DNA of 64,000 nt from Microbacterium karelineae (GTDB lineage: Bacteria > Actinomycetota > Actinomycetes > Actinomycetales > Microbacteriaceae): assembly GCF_009745985.1 (NCBI RefSeq), contig NZ_WFIX01000182.1, forward strand, positions 124,001 through 188,000, read 5' to 3'. The position numbers and the translations under genes are program-made. The notes beneath the pieces were generated by a model, which was given only the letters and a program-made list of their open reading frames with translations, had not been told where the DNA came from and made no database searches. Numbering within the stretch: the first letter of the stretch is position 1; every line of letters starts with the position of its first letter. This document shows positions 57,565 through 64,000 of this stretch, piece after piece.

Positions 57565-60500
57565 CTACTGGAACCGTGTGGGAGGGGTGTACTCCTCTTC
57601 GTGGAGGAAGCGCGCGCCGAGCTTCTGCCGCACGACGGCCTCGCCGTAGCGCTGCACCCCCTCGTCGAGGCGCACCTGGCGCGCCTGCACGGTGGGGGTC
57701 GGAGCGGCCGCCGGCTCGTCCGGCGGGTATTCGTCGTCGAGCTCGGGCGGCACGTCGTCGATCACGTCGCCGTCGCGCGGCGACGTCGGCGCACCGCCGG
57801 ACAGCGCCTCGCCCGGATCCGCGTCGACGGCCAGCGTGGCCGGCCCGGCGAAGGGCGGGGGCGCCGCGGCCGCGGGCGGCGCGGCATCGGCGTTCGGGAT
57901 GGGCGCGACGGCCCATCCCGCGGCGGGCGCCGCCGCGTACCCGCTCGTCGCGGGGCGCGCCTGGTCGGCGGGCGCCGTTGATGCGGGCGCGGCGGCGGCC
58001 GGTTCGGGCGCATCCGCAGCCGCGGGCGATGCGGGTGCCGACGAGGCCGGCCGCGCTTCGCTCCCCGCGTCGGACCGGGCACCTGCCGCCGGGGCAGGCG
58101 TCTGGCTCGCGGAGCCCTCGGGAGGAGGCGGGTCATTCGACACGTGGGCACCGGCAGAGGCCGATGTCCCCTGCGCGGGCGACGACGATGGTGCGGACGA
58201 TGCGGACGCGACCGGGGCCGTCGCGGGTGTGTCCGCGGCGCGCTCGTCGTGACCGGCAGGCCCGGATCCGTCTGTGCGGGAGCCCGCCTCGAGGCCCGTG
58301 TCGGTGCCGGGATCGGATGGCGCCGACGGCGCGCTCGAGGCGCCACCGTCGCCGCGCTGTGCGGAAGGCGCACCTCCCGGCGTGGACCCGCGCTGGCCGC
58401 CGCTGTCAGCCGGTGCCGATGAACCGCCGCCGACCGCGGGACCGGTCGGCCCACCACCGGGCGCGGGACCGGACGAGTCGCCGCCCGCCACCGGACCGGA
58501 CGGCCCACCACCGGGCGCGGGCGGCGGGCCGCCTGGTGAGTCCGGTCCGCTCGGGATGTGCTTCGCAAGGAACTTCACGCGGCTTCCGAGGGTCTCGATG
58601 ATCGCGGCGCGAAGATCCTCGCTCACGCCCGACCCGTCCGGCGCGCGTGTCTTGAACTGACCGAGGTCGGACGGGTTCGTGAAGGCGAGCCCGACGACGT
58701 CGCCCGCGACGTGCGCGGGCGCGGCCGACTGCAGCACGAGCCACGACGCGCGGTTCGTGCGCTCGATCGCCGCGAGCACACCGGGCCACGCGGCCCGCAG
58801 CCCGTCGAGGGTCAGCTCGTCGCTCGACGCGCCGGCGTTCGCCGCATCCGACCGCGCGGATCCCTCCGGAGGAGCACCCGTCGACGCGGTTGCGCCGTGC
58901 TCGGCGGGAGCGCCAGCGGGGCGCGGGCGCGCCTCCGCCTGCGCCCCGGCGACATCGTCGACGGGCGGCTCGTCGTCGGCAGGGGGCTCGTCGTCGATCG
59001 GCGGCGCGTCGGCGGGCCGTGCGGCGCCCTGGCCGGGCGCGACGACCGCCCATGCCGCGGCGGGGACGTCGTCGGACTCCGGCGGGCCGGCGGGCGCGAC
59101 GACCGGAAGGTCGGACGGCGCCCCGACACCCCGGGCGTCTCGCTCGCCGGGGGACACGACGGTGCCCGAGATCGGAGCATCACCTGCCGACGGGGCACCG
59201 TCCGCTCGGGCGTCCGACGCGACGGCGGGATCCGCCGTCGGCCGTGCAGTCCGAGATTCCGCGGGAGACGCGGTCGGCGGTGCCGCAGATGCCGCGGTCG
59301 GCGATGCGGCGGGCGCAGTCGGAGCGGCGGCAGGCGCGCCCGGAGCAGCCGGAGACCCGGCCGGAGAGGCGGCGGGCGCAGCCGGAGACGCGGTCGGCGC
59401 GCCGTCCGGTGCGGCCGACACGGCAGGATCCCCGGAGGGCACGGCCGGAGAGGCGGCGGGCGCCGCAGCAGGCGTCTGGGAACCGCCCGTCGACGCCCCG
59501 TCCGGGTCGGCCGCGCGAGGCGCGGCCGTGGGCGGGGCGGTCTCGACGCCAGTGGGATCGGCGGCAGGTGCCCCGTGCGGCGTCGCGGCAGGTGGCCCCG
59601 CGGGAGACGTGCCGGGTTCGGCGGTCGGCGACGCGAGAGGGGAAGCCGCGACAGGCGGCGCCGTGGGCGGCGCGGACTGGCCGGCCGCGGGCGACGCGAT
59701 AGGGGGCCCCGTGGTCGACGCCGCCGCGGGCGCAGGGGCGGGAGCCGCCGACGCGGCCGACCCGGCGGCGCCGTCTTCTGTGAGCACGCGCGCGATCATC
59801 AGCTCGAGCTGCAGTCGCGGCGACGTCGCGCCCGTCATCTGGTCGAGCGCGCCGCTCACGACGTCGGCGGTGCGCGACAGCCGCGCGGCGCCGTAGCACT
59901 GCGCCTGGCCCTGCATGCGCTCGAGTTCGTCGGACGGAAGGCCCCGGAGCACGGAGGACGCCTGGTCTCCCGTCGCGGCGATGACGATGAGGTCGCGCAG
60001 GCGCTCGAGGAGGTCGTCGACGAAGCGCCGCGGATCCTGTCCCGTCTGGACGACGCGATCGACGGCCGCGAACGCCGTCGCCGCATCGCCGCCCGCGAAG
60101 GCGTCGACGACCTCGTCGAGGAGCGCGGCATGCGTGTAGCCGAGCAGCGCGACGGCCCGCTCGTACCCGACGGTGGTGCCCTCGGATCCGGCGATGAGCT
60201 GGTCGAGGATCGACAGGGTGTCGCGCGGCGACCCCGCGCCCGCGCGCACGACGAGGGGCAGGACCCCCGCATCTGGCTGGGTGCCCTCCTGCGCGCACAG
60301 CTGCTCGATGTACTCGAGCATCGCGGCCGGCGGCACGAGGCGGAACGGATAGTGGTGCGTGCGCGAACGGATCGTGCCGATGACCTTGTCGGGCTCGGTC
60401 GTCGCGAAGATGAACTTGACGTGCGCCGGCGGCTCTTCGACGAGCTTCAGGAGCGCGTTGAAGCCCTGCGCCGTGACCATGTGCGCCTCGTCGAGGATGA

Positions 60501-60873
60501 AGATCTTGAATCGATCTCGGGCAGGGGCGAAGATCGCACGCTCGCGCAGGTCGCGCGCGTCGTCGACGCCGTTGTGGCTCGCCGCGTCGATCTCGACGAC
60601 ATCGAGCGAGCCGCCGCCCGCGCGGGACAGCTCGACGCAGCTGTCGCAGGTGCCGCACGGGGTGTCGGTCGGTCCCTCGGCGCAGTTCAGGCAGCGTGCG
60701 AGGATGCGCGCCGAAGTCGTCTTGCCGCAGCCACGGGGCCCCGAGAAGAGGTAGGCGTGGCCGATGCGATCCGAGCGCAGGGCCGTCATGAGCGGTTCGG
60801 TCACCTGGGACTGCCCGATCATCTCGGAGAAGGTCTCGGGCCGGTAGCGGCGATACAGGGCTGTGCTCACCAC
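57565..60873 (-). CDS. dnaX: DNA polymerase III gamma/tau subunit
   Basis: Clamp-loader ATPase; 1102 aa, about twice the size of a compact DnaX. N-terminal AAA+ module: Walker A GPRGCGKT (45-52), four-Cys zinc finger (C61 or C64, C73, C76, C79), ILDEAHM, and the sensor region. Residues about 372-680 and 770-1070 are Pro/Ala/Gly/Ser-rich linkers; a folded tau-type domain lies between (DGLRAAWPGVLAAIERTNRASW). The last 27 residues (YGEAVVRQKLGARFLHEEEY) are conserved. No slippery A-run for a gamma frameshift was seen. Starts at tandem GTG codons. Confidence 0.95.
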   Translation of the reverse strand: MVSTALYRRYRPETFSEMIGQSQVTEPLMTALRSDRIGHAYLFSGPRGCGKTTSARILARCLNCAEGPTDTPCGTCDSCVELSRAGGGSLDVVEIDAASHNGVDDARDLRERAIFAPARDRFKIFILDEAHMVTAQGFNALLKLVEEPPAHVKFIFATTEPDKVIGTIRSRTHHYPFRLVPPAAMLEYIEQLCAQEGTQPDAGVLPLVVRAGAGSPRDTLSILDQLIAGSEGTTVGYERAVALLGYTHAALLDEVVDAFAGGDAATAFAAVDRVVQTGQDPRRFVDDLLERLRDLIVIAATGDQASSVLRGLPSDELERMQGQAQCYGAARLSRTADVVSGALDQMTGATSPRLQLELMIARVLTEDGAAGSAASAAPAPAPAAASTTGPPIASPAAGQSAPPTAPPVAASPLASPTAEPGTSPAGPPAATPHGAPAADPTGVETAPPTAAPRAADPDGASTGGSQTPAAAPAASPAVPSGDPAVSAAPDGAPTASPAAPAASPAGSPAAPGAPAAAPTAPAASPTAASAAPPTASPAESRTARPTADPAVASDARADGAPSAGDAPISGTVVSPGERDARGVGAPSDLPVVAPAGPPESDDVPAAAWAVVAPGQGAARPADAPPIDDEPPADDEPPVDDVAGAQAEARPRPAGAPAEHGATASTGAPPEGSARSDAANAGASSDELTLDGLRAAWPGVLAAIERTNRASWLVLQSAAPAHVAGDVVGLAFTNPSDLGQFKTRAPDGSGVSEDLRAAIIETLGSRVKFLAKHIPSGPDSPGGPPPAPGGGPSGPVAGGDSSGPAPGGGPTGPAVGGGSSAPADSGGQRGSTPGGAPSAQRGDGGASSAPSAPSDPGTDTGLEAGSRTDGSGPAGHDERAADTPATAPVASASSAPSSSPAQGTSASAGAHVSNDPPPPEGSASQTPAPAAGARSDAGSEARPASSAPASPAAADAPEPAAAAPASTAPADQARPATSGYAAAPAAGWAVAPIPNADAAPPAAAAPPPFAGPATLAVDADPGEALSGGAPTSPRDGDVIDDVPPELDDEYPPDEPAAAPTPTVQARQVRLDEGVQRYGEAVVRQKLGARFLHEEEYTPPTRFQ

Positions 60874-60923
60874 CCCAGCCTACGGCGGACCACTGACAAA
60901 CGACCGGCCCGCCCGGGATCCGC

Positions 60924-63437
60924 CTACTCGTCGATGTCCTGGAGAACCGCGCCCGCGTCGACCTCCTCCGCGATGATGGCGAGCACGTCCGTCGACGGCG
61001 GCACGATCGCGCCCGGCCGGGTGCCGTCGTCGCGCTCTCCGCGCCGCATCGCCGGCCGCCCCGGCTTCACCGGCCCCTGGTCGGCGAGGGGAACGACCAC
61101 GCGCTCCCCCGCGCGCGCCGTGAACGACTCGCCGCGCACCCCGAAGGGCACCTCGTCGACGTCGCCGCCCGGCCGCACCGCCACGATGAGCTCCTCGCGG
61201 TGCAGCGTGATGTCGAGGCGCGTGCCGTGCCAGGTGAGAGGGAAGGCGAGCTCGGGCCACTCGACGGGAAGACGAGGGTCGAAGGTCAGCACGCCGCCGT
61301 AGTCGCGCATCCCGGCGAATCCGCACACGAGCGCCATCCACGCGCCGCCCGCCGCCGCGATGTGCACGCCATCGGACGCGTTGCCGTGCAGGTCTGCCAG
61401 ATCGACGAACAGCGAGTGCTCGAAGTACTCGAGCGCCAGATCCTGGTAGCCGACCTCTGCCGCCATGACAGCCTGTGCGACGCCCGACAGCGTCGAATCG
61501 CCCGTCGTCAGGGGGTCGTAGTACTCGAAGTCGGCGAGCTTCTCCTCCTGCGAGAAGTAGCTGCCCTGCAGGAACTCCGCGAGCACGACATCGGCCTGCT
61601 TGAGCACCTGGAAGCGGTAGATCACGAGCGGGTGGAAGTGCAGCAGCAGCGGCCGCTGCGACACGGGCGTGTTCTCGAGATCCCACAGCTCCCGCTCGAG
61701 GAACAGCGCATCCTGCGGGTGGATCCCCGCCTCCTCGCTGTACGGGATGTGCATCGCGTGCCCCTGGCGCTCCCAGCGTTCGGGCTCATCGGAGCTCAGC
61801 CCCAGCCTGTCGACCATCGCGCGGTACTCGATCGGCGCGCGCTCGGCCATATCCCGCACGACCTGGGCGGCGGCGCGCAGGTTGAACCGCGCCATGACGT
61901 TCGTGAAGAGATTGTCGTTCACGACGGTCGTGTACTCGTCCGGCCCCGTCACGCCGTGGATGTGGAACGACGTCTCCCGCCAGAACCCGAGCGTGCTCCA
62001 CAGGCGCGCCGTCTCGACGAGGAGGTCCACGCCCTCCTTCGCCATGAATGCGATGTCGTCGGTCGCGAGCACGTACTTCACGAGCGCATAGGCGACGTCG
62101 GCGTTGATGTGGTACTGCGCGGTCCCGGCCGCGTAGTACGCCGAGGCCTCCTCGCCGTTGATCGTGCGCCACGGGATGAGGGCGCCGCCCTCGCTCATCT
62201 GCGCGGCGCGGCGCCTGGCCGCCGGGAGCATCCCCGCGCGCATCCGCAGGGCGTTGCGCGCCCACAGCGGCGACGTGTAGTCGAGGAAGGGCAGCACGTA
62301 CACATCGGTGTCCCAGAAGTAGTGCCCGCTGTACCCCGAGCCCGTCATGCCCTTCGCGGGCACGCCCCAGCCGTCGGCGCGCGCCGACGCCATCGCGACC
62401 TGGAGGAGCCCCCACCGTGTCGCCTGCTGCAGGCTGTCATGGCCCGCGATCCTCACATCGGAGCGGTCCCAGAAGTCGTCGAGCCAGGCGCGCTGGCGGG
62501 CCCGGTGCTCGTCGGCGCTCGTCGACGTCGAGCGGTCGAGCGTGCGCCGCCCGCGGTCGATGAGCTCGGCGGCGGGCACGCCGCGCGAGGTGTGATAGCT
62601 CACGTACTTCGTCACGGTGACGGGGACGCCCGCCTTCGCCTCGACGCGGAAGACGTTCTTGGCGATGTCCGGCTCGATGAGACCGCGCGACTCGTAGGGA
62701 TTCTCGGTCTCGATCGTGTGATCAGCCACGACAGCGAGCGTCATCCCGCTCGAGGCCGTGCGGTACGAGAGAGTCGAGCGGTTGCCGACCTGCCAGTACT
62801 CCTGCGGGACGAGGACGCGCTCGGCGATCCGCTCGGCCTTGCGCGGATCCGGCTTCCCGCTCGTCTTCCGCGCGGCCGCGGGGCGCCCGCCGTAGACGTC
62901 CTCGCCGTCCTGCCGGTTGATGATCTGGCAGTTGATGACGACGGGCGCGTCGGCGTTGAGCACCGTCACCTTCATCTGCAGCACGGCGAGGTGCCGGTCG
63001 GCGAACGAGATGAGGCGGCTCGACTCGAGCAGCACCTCCTTGCCAGATGGCGTCACCCAGCGGATCCGGCGGTTCTGCGAGGCGTCGCGGAAGTCGAGGC
63101 TGCGCTCGTACTCCGTCATCTCCGCGAGGTCGATCGACATCGGCTCGTCGTCGACGTAGACCCGCATGATCTTCGCGTCGGGGACGTTGACGATCGTCTG
63201 CCCGACCTCCGCGAAGCCGTACGCGCTCTCCGCGTGCTGGATCGGCCACGTCTCGTGGAAGCCGTTGATGTACGTGCCGTGCTCGTGCGCGTGCCGACCC
63301 TCCGGGTAGTCGGCGCGCATGCCGATGAAGCCGTTGCCCGTCGCGAAGACGGTCTCGGTCACCCCGAGGTCGTCCTCATCGAAGCGCGTCTCGACGAGGC
63401 GCCACGGGTCGATCGGGAAGCGCTCGCGGTCGATCAT
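60924..63437 (-). CDS. Glycoside hydrolase family 65 protein (disaccharide phosphorylase-type)
   Basis: 837 aa. N-terminal beta-sandwich domain, a linker, an (alpha/alpha)6 barrel and a C-terminal domain, the GH65 layout. The catalytic general-acid Glu is in GVTGPDEYT (about residue 500), and ARADGWGVPAKGMTGSGYSGHYFWDTDVYVLP is a GH65 landmark. Family members phosphorolyse or hydrolyse trehalose, maltose, kojibiose or nigerose. Coupling (ATGA) to a beta-phosphoglucomutase-like HAD gene favours a phosphorylase releasing beta-glucose 1-phosphate. Cytosolic. Confidence 0.93.
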   Translation of the reverse strand: MIDRERFPIDPWRLVETRFDEDDLGVTETVFATGNGFIGMRADYPEGRHAHEHGTYINGFHETWPIQHAESAYGFAEVGQTIVNVPDAKIMRVYVDDEPMSIDLAEMTEYERSLDFRDASQNRRIRWVTPSGKEVLLESSRLISFADRHLAVLQMKVTVLNADAPVVINCQIINRQDGEDVYGGRPAAARKTSGKPDPRKAERIAERVLVPQEYWQVGNRSTLSYRTASSGMTLAVVADHTIETENPYESRGLIEPDIAKNVFRVEAKAGVPVTVTKYVSYHTSRGVPAAELIDRGRRTLDRSTSTSADEHRARQRAWLDDFWDRSDVRIAGHDSLQQATRWGLLQVAMASARADGWGVPAKGMTGSGYSGHYFWDTDVYVLPFLDYTSPLWARNALRMRAGMLPAARRRAAQMSEGGALIPWRTINGEEASAYYAAGTAQYHINADVAYALVKYVLATDDIAFMAKEGVDLLVETARLWSTLGFWRETSFHIHGVTGPDEYTTVVNDNLFTNVMARFNLRAAAQVVRDMAERAPIEYRAMVDRLGLSSDEPERWERQGHAMHIPYSEEAGIHPQDALFLERELWDLENTPVSQRPLLLHFHPLVIYRFQVLKQADVVLAEFLQGSYFSQEEKLADFEYYDPLTTGDSTLSGVAQAVMAAEVGYQDLALEYFEHSLFVDLADLHGNASDGVHIAAAGGAWMALVCGFAGMRDYGGVLTFDPRLPVEWPELAFPLTWHGTRLDITLHREELIVAVRPGGDVDEVPFGVRGESFTARAGERVVVPLADQGPVKPGRPAMRRGERDDGTRPGAIVPPSTDVLAIIAEEVDAGAVLQDIDE

Positions 63438-64000
63438 GCGGTGGTCTCCAGGAGGTCGGCGAGGTCGGTCACGATGAGGTGCGCGCCGACGTCGACGAGG
63501 GCGTCGGATCCGACGCCGCGGTCGACGCCGACGACGAGCCCGAAGCCGCCGGCGACGCCGGAGGCGACACCGGCGAGCGCGTCCTCGATGACGGCGCAGC
63601 GGGAGGGATCCGCTCCGAGCCGCCGCGCGCCCTCGAGGAACACATCGGGGGCGGGTTTCGAGGGGAGATTCCGTTCCTCGGCCACGATCCCATCGACGAT
63701 CACGGGGAAGCGCTCGCGGATCCCCGCCGCCTCGAGCACGGGGACCGCGTTCTTCGAGCTCGACACGATCGCCACGGGCGTGCCCGCCCTCTCGAGCGCC
63801 TCCACGAGCGCGAGGGATCCCGGATACGGAGCGATGCCGTCCCGGTCCAGCACGCGCAGGAAGGCCGTGTTCTTGCGATTGCCGATGCCGCAGACGGTCG
63901 GCTCCGACGGGTCGTCGGCGGGCTCGCCCCACGCGATCTCGACATCGCGGCTGCGCAGCACGCCCGCGACCCCGTCGTACCGCTTCTTGCCGTCGACGTG
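63434..64000 (-). CDS. HAD-IA hydrolase, beta-phosphoglucomutase-like (5' end cut)
   Basis: 188 C-terminal codons; the frame is open to the window edge, where it reads VDGKKRYDGVAGVL, the cap-domain segment of beta-phosphoglucomutases. Also IVSSSKNAVPVLEAAGI (motif II Ser and following Lys region), KPAPDVFLEGARRLG and VIEDALAGVASG (motifs III and IV). The N-terminal DxD motif lies outside. Would convert beta-glucose 1-phosphate made by the GH65 enzyme to glucose 6-phosphate. Confidence 0.88.
   Translation of the reverse strand, partial: HVDGKKRYDGVAGVLRSRDVEIAWGEPADDPSEPTVCGIGNRKNTAFLRVLDRDGIAPYPGSLALVEALERAGTPVAIVSSSKNAVPVLEAAGIRERFPVIVDGIVAEERNLPSKPAPDVFLEGARRLGADPSRCAVIEDALAGVASGVAGGFGLVVGVDRGVGSDALVDVGAHLIVTDLADLLETTA

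Noticed and set aside
57565-60873. Programmed frameshift producing a short DnaX gamma form
   Set aside because: No A-rich slippery heptamer followed by structure was seen; the gene reads through as one frame.
58558-61302. 914-codon open frame opposite dnaX
   Set aside because: Low-complexity Arg/Gly translation antisense to the dnaX linkers.

Overview
The window is about 70% G+C, with dense, mostly operonic coding and very few non-coding bases. It looks like a chromosomal segment of a Gram-positive actinobacterium, most likely Microbacteriaceae and probably Microbacterium or a close relative. The pointers are actinobacterium-typical families (SCO4848-like membrane protein, DUF4244, Rv3654c-type TadE protein, TadA-type ATPase), a Lys/Ala-rich TopA tail, LldR/FadR control of a lactate dehydrogenase, malate:quinone oxidoreductase, and many start codons placed 6-7 nt behind a -10 hexamer (leaderless transcripts). 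The taxon is inferred from gene content only. I see no prophage, insertion sequence, rRNA or CRISPR array, and no gene-free stretch longer than 300 bases.

Layout. 1-5.3 kb: 3' end of mutY, then the minus-strand translation block nusA-ylxR-infB-rbfA. rimP, which normally precedes nusA, is absent; a secreted NucH/ExeM-type nuclease sits there instead, followed by proS. 10-13.3 kb: a luciferase-like oxidoreductase, an ArsR repressor with its CDF metal exporter, and tmk. 13.3-19.1 kb: topA and a compact Tad/Flp pilus set (TadA ATPase, TadC-like protein, DUF4244 pilin-like peptide, TadE, TadE-like). 19.3-27.4 kb: acs, a RidA protein, a bifunctional penicillin-binding protein with PASTA domains, a metallophosphoesterase, a small alarmone synthetase, and a lipoprotein gene followed by a decayed partial copy of itself.

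27.4-40.7 kb is the most notable region: one minus-strand type IVa pilus locus in the order pilB, pilT, pilC, secreted unknown, major prepilin, three minor-pilin-like genes (one of 875 aa), pilM, pilN, pilO, lipoprotein, prepilin peptidase. It has extension and retraction motors, platform and alignment proteins but no secretin, as expected for a cell with one membrane. tRNA-Pro(CGG) lies just upstream.

41-50 kb: accessory metabolism and regulators (lldR-lldD, three VOC proteins, a tiny ribbon-helix-helix gene, an EamA exporter with an XRE-cupin regulator, a SatD-like protein, a DapA-like lyase, an AraC regulator). Four 79-85 bp elements with conserved inverted ends and variable centres lie between these genes. 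50-64 kb: galE, tdk, mqo, the aspartate-pathway genes asd and lysC (separated by two acetyltransferases, with a visible internal start for the aspartokinase beta chain), recR, a very long dnaX, and a GH65 glycoside phosphorylase/hydrolase coupled to a beta-phosphoglucomutase-like HAD protein cut by the right edge.

Sequence-wide, the palindrome GGATCC occurs about 145 times by hand count, several-fold above expectation for this composition.
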